A stretch of 64,000 nucleotides of DNA from Ascochyta rabiei (Eukaryota; Ascomycota; Dothideomycetes; Pleosporales; Didymellaceae), in the NCBI RefSeq assembly GCF_004011695.2, contig NC_082416.1:992001-1056000 (forward strand), read 5' to 3'. The notes below the pieces were generated by a model. It searched no databases and was not told the DNA's origin. It worked only from the letters and a program-made list of their open reading frames with translations. How positions within the stretch are numbered: position 1 is the first letter of the stretch; each line of letters starts with the position of its first letter. Below are positions 34,710 to 46,500 of this stretch, in pieces. The translations under genes and the position numbers were made by a program.

Positions 34710-35470
34710 ATGGTGGCCGGAGTTGATATGAGCGATAAGAACGCCTGGGATGATTCGTTTCTGCAGGATTCCTGGAACGATGCCGTGGCCGAATATGAGG
34801 TAGACCGAGCGTCCTGACCACGTGTTTCACTAACTGATCACTCTCCAGAAGTATCACAGTATTGCCAAATCTGGCAAGCGCCTGGAAGACGTCTTGACCG
34901 AGGAAGAACTGAAAAAATTGCGCGAGTATGGCAGTTGCTTTACATCCAATGTGCTCAGCTAATCATTTTAGGGACCACGGCGACTTGATAGGTGAGGCAG
35001 AAGCAACCCCTCAGGCTGTGGCCGAGGCGAACGGCAACTCGGATCAGATGGACACTGAAGACTCAATGCAAGAGACGGAGGAAGTCGAGAAACTCGCACA
35101 GACGAAACTGCAGCAGGTACGACCGGCAACATACGTACGCGACAAAGACCCACGACTGACAGACGACAGGAAACAGCAGCATCCGAAGAACAAAACCAAC
35201 CCCAGTCAGCAAATATGGGTACCACAGCGCCACATGACACTGCTTTCGCAGCCTCCATGCCACAGGCAATCCTTGGGACAGGTACGTTTTTAGACTGACG
35301 TGTCGGGAGTGGGCCTGTTTGGGCAGTCTGCCCTAGAGAACTTTGCTGACATTTTGACAGTTCAGGACGAGAATCTTAAGAATATCATGATGTCTTGGTA
35401 CTATGCTGGGTACTACACAGGCTTGCATGCGGGACAGCAGCTTCCGAGAGATGCTCCTCCGAAGCAGTGA
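34710..35470 (+). CDS. SMN1: SMN-like protein (survival motor neuron family)
   Basis: Five exons (34710-34799, 34849-34925, 34972-35116, 35170-35281, 35361-35470) give 177 aa from the ATG at 34710, or 171 from 34728 (MSDKNAWDDSF). The second start fits the family better. The N-terminus WDDSFLQDSWNDAVAEYEKY is the Gemin2-binding segment, followed by HSIAKSGKRLEDVL. The C-terminus carries the YG-box (MMSWYYAGYYTGLHAG), the self-association helix of SMN. There is no Tudor domain, as in fission yeast Smn1. By family the protein oligomerises and helps load Sm proteins onto spliceosomal snRNAs. Introns are 46-79 nt. The identification rests on both ends being diagnostic. Confidence 0.87.
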
Positions 35471-36238
35471 GGGCGACAGAACATGACGAAAGCCACCACG
35501 GCGTACGTTGCAAGACACTGTTAAGAACGCCCAACGTCCTGCAAGAGCTTGGAAAGCTGGATATCGAAAATTTTGGCCAATGAGGCGTGAGTTTACCCCG
35601 AGTCTAGCCCGAAAGGGCCGAGGCCACCAACGGTTCCTGCCTCACAGTCTTCGGATGACCCAGGCTGCGAAATGAACCCCCAAGAACTTTCATGCGGCAG
35701 ACGATCTTCCAGCCTCTTTGTTCAGGCGCTCCCACTGGTTGTGGCCTTGCGTTGGACTGGATTGCCTTTGCTGGGCCGTGCAGCGAAGAAGCGAAACGAA
35801 TCTGCGACGCTACCGCGACAACCTCGAACCTACTTCCAACAGATCAAGCATCATGGTACCCCGCCACGCCTACGAGCCTCAGTGCTTTGCCTGGAACCTG
35901 TAGAATCTTGCAGATGTCTCTCCTCTTCCGGGAATTTTTGCCTAGCCACAAGAGCGTGTTGTTTCGCGATGTGTCCGGCCTGTCTGCAGTCCCCGGACGT
36001 AAAATTTCATGCGTGGATTTAAGCACTTGATGTCCCAGGCACACATCACTCTTCTCCTTCATTCTGCCTCATAACTGTCTCATTGCGCGTGCTCCACTCT
36101 CTTTCAGTCCTTCTGTTTATTCTTCTGTCCGAGCCGGCTCTCGTAGCGCCTTTCGATCCTTCTAATCAACGACTACGGTGTACCCAGCACAAGCGGCCAC
36201 GTTCCTTTCAATATTACGAAAATACGAGAACAGTTATA
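35471..36238. other. Intergenic between SMN-like and cupredoxin-like genes
   Basis: Presumed 3' flank of the SMN-like gene and promoter of the cupredoxin-like gene. Frames of 60-116 codons overlap here without motifs. A CT-rich leader precedes the ATG at 36239. Confidence 0.45.
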
Positions 36239-37095
36239 ATGAAGTACATCAGCGCACTGCCCATCGTTGCTGGCCTTGCTGCCGCCCAGATGCAGGTCAT
36301 GAATCTTGCGCCAGCAGCTGCGAGCGGACCGACCACACACACCGTATGTGTCCTTGCGGAGCTCGCGTTACCTTGTCTAACTCCAATCAGGTCGTAGTTG
36401 GCGGAATGAAGCCCGTCGCGAATGGCATGGTTCCCGTCCTTGGATACAACCCAGAATCCATTACCGCCAATGTTGGCGATGTTGTCGAATTCCAGTTTAT
36501 GCAAAAGAACCACACAGCCACGCAGTCCACCTTCGCCGAGCCTTGCAAGGCTATGGAAGGCGGCAAAGACTCGGGCTTCATGCCCAACCCTGATGGCGCT
36601 GCTGGCGTGACGTGGAATATGACTGTCGAAACCACTGATGCGATATGTAAGTCGAGGCACCCCTACAGTTCCGCATGAGATTTTTGGCTGACAGGTGCCG
36701 AAGGGATGTACTGCAAACAGGAAAATGGCGAACACTGCGGCAAAGGCATGGTTTTCAGCATCAACGCCAAATTCGACGGCGACAAGACAATGGCACAGTT
36801 TAAACAACTTGCTATCAAATCGAACGGCACTACACTCCAAGACTCTCCGATCCAGCTCGTCAACCTTGCCGCCGCCGCCGCCACTCCCTCTCCGGTCACA
36901 GTCCTGGCTGAGGGTGCCGGCGCTGGCGCTACAGCGTCTGGAAGCGGCGCGATGGCGAGTGCGACTGTCATTGGGGGACAAGGAACCGACGGTGCCGGTC
37001 AGACCTGCACATGCAGCTGTCTGTGCGGTATGAACTCCTTCCCCGCGAGTGCGGCGGTCAACAACTTCGGTGGATTCGCTGGTATGATCGGATAG
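36239..37095 (+). CDS. Secreted cupredoxin-like (plastocyanin-fold) protein
   Basis: Exons 36239-36343, 36391-36646 and 36695-37095 give 253 aa. The signal peptide is MKYISALPIVAGLAAAQMQV. The cupredoxin core runs from VVVGG, through YNPESITANVGDVVEFQFMQ and NHTATQSTFAEPC, to MYCKQENGEHCGKGMVFSIN. The His of NHT, the Cys of MYC, the His of EHC and the Met of GMVF sit where type-1 copper ligands are expected. After a Gly/Ala-rich linker it ends with TCTCSCLCGMNSFPASAAVN and NNFGGFAGMIG, a tail seen in fungal extracellular serine-rich/cupredoxin proteins. A typical hydrophobic GPI signal is not obvious. It is probably an extracellular or wall-bound protein; redox function is unproven. In many relatives the segment before the Cys reads PIWFYC; here it is CAEGMYC, so the copper site may be altered. 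Confidence 0.83.
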
Positions 37096-37835
37096 ATGGG
37101 ACGAGGAGAATAAGAGCGGCTGGTGGATGAGAGGGTATTCTAATTCGTGGCACGATCGGGGATGAGTGCTTTTATTGATGGCTTCTACAGACTGGCTTCT
37201 GGGATGCCATGTCGATATTTATATCACTTCTGATGAATGGGAAGGGCGTTAGCATTATACCGTAATCCACATTTTATACAAGTGTGGCACTGAGATTATT
37301 ATTTAGCGCAGAAATCAGTATCAAATCCAAGATTCAACTCAACTGCCGCTTCCACGCTTCACATTACATGACATATCATATCAGGTCCAGCCTATCATTC
37401 ACGCTCCAGCATCCGTGTGACGTTCGTAGCGCTATGTGATGGCTTTGGTGTAACGGTTGAAAGAAAGCAGAGCCGCATTGTGGTACTCCAGGTTCGACCA
37501 TGAGCCGAGCCAGAATGACCTTGAAGCGACGTCTTTACAACTGCTGCCATGTTTCTGCACCGAGTGTTTGTACGTCAAAACATCCTCAAGTCAGTCCAAC
37601 CGTGGTGCTAGTGGACGCATGTAGGCGCAAGTGGGCAGATGCATCACGGCATGCAAAACCGCAAATTAATTGATCTAAGAACGTCGAGTAACTAGGAATT
37701 CCCCAAAAACCACGTCGCATTTGACTGCGAGCCCCTCAAAATCCGTCTCCTTGTCTAATCTACTGATTCGCTGGCTTCCACTGGTCATGCGCACTGCACT
37801 CGTTGGTGGTCGCCACTCGTTCGCGCCTCAGGCAT
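37096..37835. other. Intergenic, nothing recognised
   Basis: 3' flanks of the cupredoxin-like gene (+) and the SERF gene (-). A GGTTCGACC B-box-like word near 37492 does not belong to any foldable tRNA. Confidence 0.45.
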
Positions 37836-38277
37836 CTATTTGCCGGTCTCGGCCTTTTTCGCTTCGGCTGCGCGACTTATCAGCACCGCCCACAGAACAG
37901 ACAAGGCTTTGGTCTCAACGCAACAAAGTTGCAGGAAGGAGAGAAAAATGGCAAGATAAAGGAATCTGAGGGGAGCATACCGGCAAGCTGCTTAGCGCGC
38001 ATGATGGCAGCGACGCTCTCCTTGGTCTTCGCTTGCTCGCTGCCGGACATCTGTAGGGGTCAGCCACGGTTGGAGACTTCGCCTGGCTCAACGAAAACGT
38101 CGAGGTTCGAGAAACTCTCATCCTAGAGCGTAGCAGGGCAGTACGTACGGTGTTCTTGCCCTTCTGTTATTGTTGTTAGCCGGCGTCGGTGGGGAAGGCC
38201 GGGGGAAACCTTACCTTGCCAGCCTGCTCCTTCAGGTTCTTCTCCCTAGCCTTATCGCGCTGGTTACCACGAGCCAT
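37836..38277 (-). CDS. SERF-family (4F5) small basic protein, 59 aa
   Basis: Four exons (38277-38215, 38163-38149, 38050-37981, 37867-37836) total 180 nt. Exon 2 is only 15 nt and encodes KGKNT. The product starts MARGNQRDKAREKNLKEQAG, the SERF hallmark, continues with TMSGSEQAKTKESVAAIMRA, and ends LAAEAKKAETGK. Every splice junction preserves frame (introns 51, 98 and 111 nt). SERF proteins are conserved, highly charged mini-proteins that bind amyloid-prone proteins and nucleic acids; in humans and worms they modify aggregation. The length matches the family exactly. It is easily missed by gene finders because no exon exceeds 70 nt. Confidence 0.88.
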
Positions 38278-39236
38278 TTTAGCTTGTTCTTCTTCTTCGC
38301 TCAAAGGCTTCGAGGTTTGGTGTTTTGAAGTGCTGGTTTTGGGGCGCTGCGGTGGAAATCGAGGTTCAAGAAAGCAAGCGTTGTTGGAAGGCGTTAAAAG
38401 CACCGCTGTTTACGGAGCGCTGATTGGCGGCGCGCATCGGTCGCGCACAGGGAAGGGGCTAGAACGCAACGAGGGGGGCGCTAGAAGTGCGGGCTTGTTT
38501 GATACACTTCACGAAGGCAAGTCGTGATTGTATACTCCAAATAAGATTCAAGGACCTCTGTCGCATTTTGTTTAAACTGGAAGAGGGAGGGGAAGAAGGG
38601 CTAAGTACCTAAGGTGACGCGGGTCTGATAAAGTCGCTCGGGCCTCGAAATGTTTGGCATGATATACAAACATTCAACATATCTACGCATGAACCATTAT
38701 CGCCAGACTGATCGGGACACGATCTGTAGTCCCAACATGGCCCACATGATTGAGCACTCGACGCTTGAGATGGATTCCACGCTGGAGCTCGCCTTTGCGA
38801 ACATAAGTCGAGTGTGCTCCAAGGCTGAACACACCTGTAGTGTGCCAATGCGGATACGGATTGTTTGATTCTTTTGTAGATGTTCTGGACAAGGTTGTTG
38901 TCAAAAGACGTGGCGTAAGCAACCGCCCTCGATACATTTTGGTCAGCTTTATGCTCGATGTTTCGCTTCCATCACTTGATCTTCCATTCACCGGCCTTCG
39001 TCTCCTTACTGGTGGGTCTAAGAAGTAGCACAGAATGTGCTTGAAGTTTGGGTTAGTGCTTACAGTATCCTGCATGACCGTGGCTCAGCCTCAGCCAAGC
39101 CGTGCTCTCGCGCTGTACTGTGTATGGGAGCCGCCCAGCCTCGATGTTGATCAAGTGGCTCAGCCCCAGTCAGGCTGTATCTAGGGCTTGATCCACCCCA
39201 GGGTTTTGACATGCGATTATCGCTCAGCTTCAACAT
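38278..39236. other. Intergenic, nothing recognised
   Basis: Promoter side of the SERF gene at the left. Around 39071-39195 there is a loose direct repetition of CTCAGCC(T/C)CAG...GCTG words. No gene supported. Confidence 0.45.
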
Positions 39237-39954
39237 GTCCACAGGTGAGTGTTCTCACGCTCAAATGCTGTTACCGTGCTAAATTTCGTTAGTTGTTTCT
39301 GAAGATGTTCTTTTGGCAACCCCACAGCCCACGGTGCCCGAGCCACCAAACACGCCACCGCAACCTGCATGCAATGCTTCAGAAACCTCATCATCCACAG
39401 ACTCATGCACACCCAAGCCAACCAGTATCAAAACCCTGTCTTTCACTGGGTTCGATGCTATAAACTATAGTTCCGTGATCTTGCTCGCAATAATCGGCCT
39501 TGCATATTCTGTCAAATCCTACTGGGCAACCACGAAGTCAAACCGACTAGCCGAGGAGTCGAACAAGCTGACCGAAGAGTCCAACACGCTTTCGAAAATG
39601 GAATCTTGTAGGGTACATCCGGTAAGTGCAGTCACGCACCCCACTCGACCTACGGCTGTTATCTTAGTAGCCCTGAATGCATACATACTACACCTTGCCT
39701 ACTATGAAGCATCATGTCTGACGCGACTCGCCTCCTTCCTTAAACCGATTTTGATATCAGGTGATTGACTTAAACTTCAGCACGACAAAGCTCTCTTCAA
39801 CGACCCTCTATGTACGGAAATGAGGCAACGACTCGATTATGACCAAGATCCTACAATGGGGAGGGTTGTGCGGTGGGTCAAGAGGACATTTGGTGGGACT
39901 AATTTCAAGGGGCGGGGGAGGCGGCTTCAGGATGGCTACAGTGCTCTAGTATAG
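39237..39954 (+). CDS. Single-pass membrane protein of unknown function
   Basis: Proposed exons: 39237-39246 (MST plus one base), 39295-39621 and 39781-39954. The first intron (48 nt) opens a continuous frame: VVSEDVLLATPQPTVPEPPN, a Pro/Ser/Thr-rich stretch, then a hydrophobic segment (SSVILLAIIGLAYSV). Next comes a repeat-like helix with RLAEESNKLTEESNTLSKME. The last exon, LFNDPLCTEMRQRLDYDQDP followed by a basic tail (RWVKRTFGG...KGRGRRLQDG), is supported by frame and composition. The middle is uncertain: if intron 2 is not removed, the protein ends near 39768 after SCLTRLASFLKP, which also looks conserved. Family not recognised. One transmembrane span with a cytosolic coiled coil is the likely topology. 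Confidence 0.5.
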
Positions 39955-40103
39955 TCCTTCAATGCCTGTCGCATGCTCTGTCGAGCTGGCAAATGAAGTT
40001 TCTTGAGATTGATTCGGGGCTTGTTGAGGTCTTTGGAATAAGTAATAACTAGCTCGCCTGTCCAACCATGCCATGTAAAATCGTTGGACCAATCTACTCC
40101 GTC

Positions 40104-40826
40104 TTAGTAGATATATGGAATAAATTTCTTGGTGCGCAACCTGTATTCCCTCCACTGCTGCCCAAACTCTTTCTCCATCATTGCTTCCTCGTCTTTCACT
40201 CTCCGGACCATGAACATGTATATTGTGCAGCTGAAGCCAACCACAGGCACCAAAAGAGTATACTTATCATCTGTGATAACCGTCTCGTCCACTAACGGTG
40301 CCCAACAGCTCACTAGCCCTCTCTGGCGAAAGAATAACGAGTGAGTTGCCAGAAGTACCGTAAGAAGGCCGGTGTAAGACGGATGTCGTACATGTGCGTA
40401 TAGTCCTGAGGTGACGAGCTGGTCTGGTTTGGCGAGTCGGTAGGTGAAGTCTGTTCCGAGTTGTGCGTACGCTTGGAAACGGATATAGCTCCCTAGATAC
40501 AATAACGCCAGGGTAGCAATGGTAGTGTTTGACCATTTGAAAAGCCGAGGATCCAAGTATTGGGGAGTTGGACAAAGGGTCTGCAACACTTTATCGCTGT
40601 TCGGCAACGTATGCGAAAGCGACAAGGCAACAACAGCCTGGTGAAGGGCGATGGCGAGTGTGATTGTTCGCGCAAACACCATGCCAATAGGTGATGCAGC
40701 GATCCACATCAACCATGCTTCAGTCTTTGTTGAAATGACTTTGCTGCTCGGTTGGCGGAAGGAAAGTTGAATTAGATAGCCAGCGTGAAGTACTGTAAGG
40801 GCGTAGAGAACTGCCGATGCATCCAT
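40104..40826 (-). CDS. ICMT-like isoprenylcysteine carboxyl methyltransferase family protein
   Basis: Single exon, 240 aa, start ATG at 40826. It is a multi-pass membrane protein with hydrophobic spans near residues 5-22, 40-70, 105-125 and 175-215. The diagnostic C-terminal part reads LVTSGLYAHVRHPSYTGLL, with the R-H-P of the cofactor pocket, then MVRRVKDEEAMMEKEFGQQW and REYRLRTKKFIPYIY. The RHP...E..L...FG..W/Y..Y pattern is that of ICMT and phospholipid methyltransferase (PEMT-like) families, which use S-adenosylmethionine at the ER membrane. Whether it methylates prenylated proteins (Ste14 role) or another lipid-like substrate is not decided by sequence. No break was seen. Confidence 0.82.
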   Translation of the reverse strand: MDASAVLYALTVLHAGYLIQLSFRQPSSKVISTKTEAWLMWIAASPIGMVFARTITLAIALHQAVVALSLSHTLPNSDKVLQTLCPTPQYLDPRLFKWSNTTIATLALLYLGSYIRFQAYAQLGTDFTYRLAKPDQLVTSGLYAHVRHPSYTGLLTVLLATHSLFFRQRGLVSCWAPLVDETVITDDKYTLLVPVVGFSCTIYMFMVRRVKDEEAMMEKEFGQQWREYRLRTKKFIPYIY

Positions 40827-41720
40827 GGTCGTTACACGGTAGTATCTCAGGGTCTACGGAATGAAGCTACGTGTGCTGAGAATGATAGTTCAACCGTGAT
40901 CGTGGCGAAATGATTGACAAGGTGGAGCTTAAAGCGATTACGTCATTGAGGCTTATTATCAGCCCAGAAGTATCCACTTTCCACCTCAACTTCACTCGTT
41001 GCTTGCAGGCATTATATACTCACCCAATCGTTGCCACCATGCGAATAATCAGGCATTGCAGTGAACGCTCCACATGAGGATCTGCGAAGTCGCTGTTGAT
41101 GTCAAATATAGTCGAGCGACATGTTCAATGTAGAGACAAGCGACGCACCACGAAGTACGCGATCAAAGAAGTGCAAGTTTCGTTGCTATCAGACGACATC
41201 ACCATAACGAGAACATGTAGCTGTTACTGGCATCCGCAGCTCGGTGTGACACGACTGGACGTGTTACACGCACACTAATCTTGACAGCCCTTCCCGGATT
41301 ACATAAAACCCCATGCCCTGGTACAGCGTGCAGCATTAACAGCCATGGAGTCACGAGACAGAAACAACAGATCGAAGTTTGAACGATGCTCGGCATCTGA
41401 TAGAGGCTGGTCTGTAGAAACCATATTTTTGTTGTATAGGTAAGGTTCACTGTGCTAAAGGCTACAGACGTAGCGCTTTTGCAATTATGATTGTTATTAT
41501 TTGCTCATATTGCGTACATCCAGACCTTAGCAGGGTTGAAAGATGGGATGGTGTTGTCCAAGCGGAAGTGCGCATGAGGTAGGTATTGTCCGACTGACAT
41601 TCGTACATTACGCTTGTTGTACATATCTTTGGGCCTTTTCACTCGCGGCTAAGACTCTTGTTAGAATACATGAGGTAAGACATACACCCGCGATGGGCGG
41701 TCTTGCAAGATACCGCCATC
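40827..41720. other. Intergenic, nothing recognised
   Basis: Promoter of the ICMT-like gene on the left and 3' flank of COQ2 on the right. No coding or repeat signal. Confidence 0.45.
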
Positions 41721-42989
41721 CTAAGCTTCCACCAAATCTTGCTTCTTGACCTTCTCTTCTTCGTTGTACCAGCCAAGTAAGTGCGCAGCATACTCGCCAG
41801 CAAGCCCCAGGCTGATAGCTCCTCCGGTGAAGAATGCACCATTGACGAACCACCACCAGCAATCCTTGACCTCCTTGAGCTTGACGCGCCGGATCATGGT
41901 GCCCAGTGTGAACGCTGCGCCTCCACAAGAGCCAATGAAGAAGACGGGACCAAGCCCTGCGGCAAATCCAGATGCAGCTAGAAGTCCAATTTGCACAACA
42001 GCAAGACCCGATAGAACTGCCTTTGTCTCATTCTCATGCTTGAGCGCGATGCTTTTGATGCCAGCTTTGACATCGTCTTTGATGTCCATGTGTGCATAGA
42101 TCATATCATATAATACTGTCCAGGCGATGTTACTGGTATACAGAAAGGCAGCTGCAGTGAGTGCAGCTTGGTTGGCAAGAAGGTCGATACCGAGCGCAGG
42201 AAAGCCCATCATGGCGCCCCAGGAGAACGTGAGGCCGAGGACGAATTGTGGGTAATATGTGACACGCTTTGCCAGCGGGTAGAGAGTGACGAGGATGAGC
42301 GATGGCGTGGCATACCAGAAGCATTCGAAGGGCAGCGATAACAAAACGGCCAGACCTGTGAAAAGCTGGCCTCCGAGGAAGACAATGGCCTGTTGGGGTG
42401 TCACTGCCTTCCTGGCAAGGGGACGTAGTCGTGTGCGTTCGACGTGAGGGTCGAGATTGCGATCCCAGAGGTCGTTGATGGTACATCCAGCCCCCCTCAT
42501 GACGAGTGCTCCGGTAAGGAACAATGCCGTAGTGCCAAGAACGGCTGACGGCGCAGCCACGGGTACAGCCATTGTGCCAGCCAGCAGTGTGCTGAACAGA
42601 CACGGGAAGAAGAGGTAGTATGTCCCTACAGGTGCCTGAAGTCGCATGAGCTCAGCATATGGGATGGCCCTTGCAGGGAGGTAAGAAACAAGGCCCGTTG
42701 TTGGTGGTTTGTATGCTGGCAAGGCTTTAGGCATTGGATCCTGTGCTGTCGTTGCTATACTTGAAGCTGGTGCCGAGAAACGCGCGAGACTTGTTGCTGT
42801 CGGTCGCCATTTCTGTGAAGGCTTCGGCGCAACGAGCTGTGCAGATTGTGTCTGATGCCTTACAGGCAACCGCGATGCTGACGGCAGAGTTCTGCGCCAT
42901 GTAGCGTGACTGTGCACTGGTAGAGGTAGACTGCTGCTGTAATGGTGCCGCGCAGCACACCGGCCGGCAAGAAGGAACGAGGATGCCAT
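41721..42989 (-). CDS. COQ2: 4-hydroxybenzoate polyprenyltransferase, mitochondrial (Coq2)
   Basis: Single exon of 422 aa from the ATG at 42989 (MASSFLLAGRCAARHHYSSS), which starts a basic, Ser-rich mitochondrial presequence. The frame is open further upstream to 43190, but that part lacks family similarity. UbiA signatures: GAGCTINDLWDRNLDPHVER (first Asp-rich motif NDxxDxxxD) and YAHMDIKDDVKAGIKS (second Asp-rich motif), with about eight hydrophobic spans. The enzyme attaches the polyprenyl tail to 4-hydroxybenzoate in the inner mitochondrial membrane, the committed step of ubiquinone synthesis. It diverges from the JmjC gene across about 0.5 kb. Confidence 0.93.
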   Translation of the reverse strand: MASSFLLAGRCAARHHYSSSLPLPVHSHATWRRTLPSASRLPVRHQTQSAQLVAPKPSQKWRPTATSLARFSAPASSIATTAQDPMPKALPAYKPPTTGLVSYLPARAIPYAELMRLQAPVGTYYLFFPCLFSTLLAGTMAVPVAAPSAVLGTTALFLTGALVMRGAGCTINDLWDRNLDPHVERTRLRPLARKAVTPQQAIVFLGGQLFTGLAVLLSLPFECFWYATPSLILVTLYPLAKRVTYYPQFVLGLTFSWGAMMGFPALGIDLLANQAALTAAAFLYTSNIAWTVLYDMIYAHMDIKDDVKAGIKSIALKHENETKAVLSGLAVVQIGLLAASGFAAGLGPVFFIGSCGGAAFTLGTMIRRVKLKEVKDCWWWFVNGAFFTGGAISLGLAGEYAAHLLGWYNEEEKVKKQDLVEA

Positions 42990-43511
42990 GGCCGTTACGC
43001 TACTGTCGATGTTCAAGGATCTGGACCAGTCGTGGATGGTGAATCTAAAGTGGGTCTGGCGCTTGCCGAAAGAGTATTTGGTGAATAACGGTCTGCGACG
43101 CGCTACATGAAGCTTCCGGTCTGTGCAACGACAGCAACTGCATACACTTACAAGTGTGGCTCTTTTGACGCGTCCCGATATCGTCTCCAAGCCTCAAGTG
43201 GTTGGCATTGATGGTGAGAGTGAGGTCGACCGAGGGCCCAGAAAAGTGACGGTTGACTAGCGTGGCTCCAAGCCCCGGCCTCTCACCTTGCAGCTCTCCG
43301 CCGCGTTCACAACACCACCAGGCCAGCTTCGTGCCGCCGCCGCGACCGCGCACAGTGCCGTTCCGCTTCCCTACTACAGTGGTGCGCTCGAGAGCAACTC
43401 CCTGCAGCTAGCCTGCGCCTCCGAACACCTTTGCCACTACCACAGCGCCGCAGGGTTTGAATCCGTCCCGCCCGTACACGCGAATCGAGGAATGCGCCTC
43501 AGTAGTTGAAG
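42990..43511. promoter_or_regulatory. Divergent promoter region of COQ2 and the JmjC gene
   Basis: 522 bp between the two start codons. No clear TATA box. Open frames on both strands here are likely leader or chance. Confidence 0.45.
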
Positions 43512-46500
43512 ATGCCCGCCACACGGCCAAGGGCCTCGTTCGAGCCTATCCCACCCGACTTCGATGTGCGCACATTTGTTGAAAATGCCGACAACTTCCA
43601 ATATGTCGACCGCATCTCGTATGAGATGATTGCAACCAACGGCATTGAGCAGTTTGAGAAGCTCATCTTGCTTCATGTTATTATTGGCGGAAAGCCTTTG
43701 GTCATTGATGGATTCGAGGAAGTCTTGGATCCCTGGACCTTTACACCGTCATGGCTGCGCGACAACCACGGTGACAAAGGTGGGCTGCCATCAAGTGGGA
43801 AGCTGCTGTTGAGCAGATCGGCTGACCTACTCGCAGTGGAGAACGCGCGGAACTTGACTACGAAAGAGAACATCCCTCTCACGATAAAACACTACCTAAA
43901 GCACCTGAGCAAGCTCGCTGACCAGTTTTTTGACAATCCGGAGCGCTATAGAGACAAGTCTTGTCAACGAATCTACCTGAAAGATATCGACTGTCCACAG
44001 GTCTGGCAAGACAAGGTGAAGGACCATATCCCTTCGGGCTTGTTCTACCTCAACGACAGTACCGGTGAGTTCGATGGAGCTGGTGCACTGGAGGATCTCA
44101 CTGGGCGCAGAGGTCGAGGCATTAGCCGCTCTGGGGATTTGATGAGCAGTCTGCCACCAGAGATGCGCGCCGAAAACCTCATGTGTTACATCGGACACGA
44201 AGGCACCTACACACCCTCACATCGTGAGATGTGCGCCTCACTGGGTCAGAACATCATGGTCGAAGCCTCAAAGCAAGTCAGCGAAGACGGCAAGCCTGAG
44301 CGCCCTGGATCATCACTCTGGTTCATGACAGAGACGAAGGACCGCCATCTGGTCTCCGAATACTGGCTTTCAGTTCTTGGCCATGACATTGAGGTTGAGG
44401 ATCACTTCGCGCAACTTATCGCTTGGAAGAAAGCACCTTTTACGACATACGTCGTCGAACAGCGCCCGGGTGATTTCATCCTAATCCCACCGCTCGCTCC
44501 ACACCAAGTCTGGAACCGCGGCACCCGGACCATGAAGGTCGCTTGGAACCGTACAACTGTCGAGACCCTAGAACTTGCTATGACCGAAGCTTTGCCCAAC
44601 TCCAGGATTGTCTGCCGTGATGAACAGTACAAGAACAAGGCTATCGTTTATTACACTCTGCTCAAATACTCACAGCTGATCAAGTCTGCCCGTGCTCAGG
44701 TCGAAGCAGGTGGTGAGCAAGCAGAAGCTATACAACATTCGGTGAAGGTTCGCCAAGTACAACGAGACTTCAAGCGTCTCTTCAACCTGTACAAGTCAAT
44801 CATGCTTTCGGAGATGTTCGAACAGAACTCAAGAGAACACTGCGAGTTCTTGCCGTACGACAGCAATGTGACTTGCGCTTACTGTAGATGCAACATCTTC
44901 AACCGCTTTCTCAGCTGTAAGACCTGCAAAAACCTTTTCAGTTCCGAGATCGAGGAGCCGTACGATGTTTGTATGGACTGCTATTGCATGGGACGCAGCT
45001 GCGGTTGCCAATCTGGCTACCAATGGGTCGAGCAATGGAAGTGGAAGGACCTTGTCCACAAATACGAAGAATGGCGTGCCCAAATCATTGATATCGACGG
45101 TCAAATGACCGAAAAGACACCTCTGCCCCTGCAGGAAGAGCGAAGGTATTTGGGAAAGAAACCTCTGGCACAAGTGTGCCAGGAGCAGCTGAAGATCCGA
45201 CCTTTCGTGGACATCAACGCTCCGCAAGTTGAGGATGACTCTGAGGACGAAGAGATTGAAGTTGACGCTTACGGTGTTGCGAAGAAGGTAAAGAACAAAA
45301 AGTCCAAGAAGTGGCTGAGAACACACAAGTCTTGCCACACTTGTCTTCATCGACATCCCAACTGGAAGGTGGCCTTCTGCTCGAACTGCGACTTGGGTTT
45401 TTGTTATGGCTCCTTGTTTCGCGCGCACGACATGATGCCCCTAAGCGTCATGGAGAGCTTCAGCTGGAAGTGCCCCCACTGCAGAAGGGTGTGCAATACA
45501 GGTCATTGCAGACGCGACCCCCGCCAAACCCCTTACGAGCCGAAGGGCACGCTGCTTGGTCACGATACGAAGAAGGTAGCTGATCCTCGCTCTGTCGAGT
45601 GCCTTGTTGACTTCAGTGTGTCCAATCTCAACTGGATGCGAGAAGAAGAAGGCATGGGTCAGACTGCAATGCAACGCCGCATGCAGCAAGCCGAACAGGA
45701 CCGTCTGGCAGATCCTTCCTTGGATCCTCGGTACATGGACGAAGATCCTGCATACCCGCGAAACGGCATCGCATACTCTCCAGTCGAAGACGTGAATGGT
45801 ATCAATGAAAATGGCGATAGCTTCGAGGATATCGACACCATTCAAAGCGCCGACCTGAACGGCGACATACCACGACTGGGACAGAAGCGGGGACGCGATG
45901 ATGGAGAGGATGATCCAGGCAGTCGGAGGAAGAACTCCAAGAAGCAAAAGAGCAAGAAAAACGAAGACCAGCCGCTCGGACCGAAGAATGTCTCTGGCAA
46001 GCAGTATCAGAAGGAAATGCAGCGTAGGCTTCTGGACGAGGCTAAGCGTGAGGATCGGTTCATTATCGTTGCCGCTAGGATGAAGAAGAAGTCAAAAATT
46101 GTGAGGCTATTCCTGGACCCTCAGATCCTTGAAAACATCAGCAACAGACCAGTACCTGAACGCCCTCAAGTTGCGGCACGGCAGCAAACGCCAGAAGAAG
46201 ACCAGCATGATAACGTGGGATCCATACTGCAGTCTGATATCGTGCCGAGAGCGAACGGTACGAAAAGCATTGTTGAGAAGGAGAAGGCAACGAAGGTGTT
46301 CCGCTACCGAGTGGAACCCGATGACTCGTACACGACAAAGAAGCGAAACAGCGATATCAGTGGGCAAGCCAAAGTACTTGGTCGACCTCGCGGCTCAAGG
46401 CGATATGAAGAGATCACACTCGACTCAGACGAGGAACTCTTCGACGACGATGATGGTGCGGATGGTGCCCATGCCGGACGCATTCGCGCACGTGCATCAA

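Noticed and set aside
37485..37505. tRNA B-box-like word GGTTCGACC
   Set aside because: No A-box at the right distance and no cloverleaf could be folded by eye.
42990..43190. Extended N-terminus of COQ2 from an upstream in-frame ATG at 43190
   Set aside because: The ATG at 42989 starts a convincing mitochondrial presequence; the upstream part has no family similarity.
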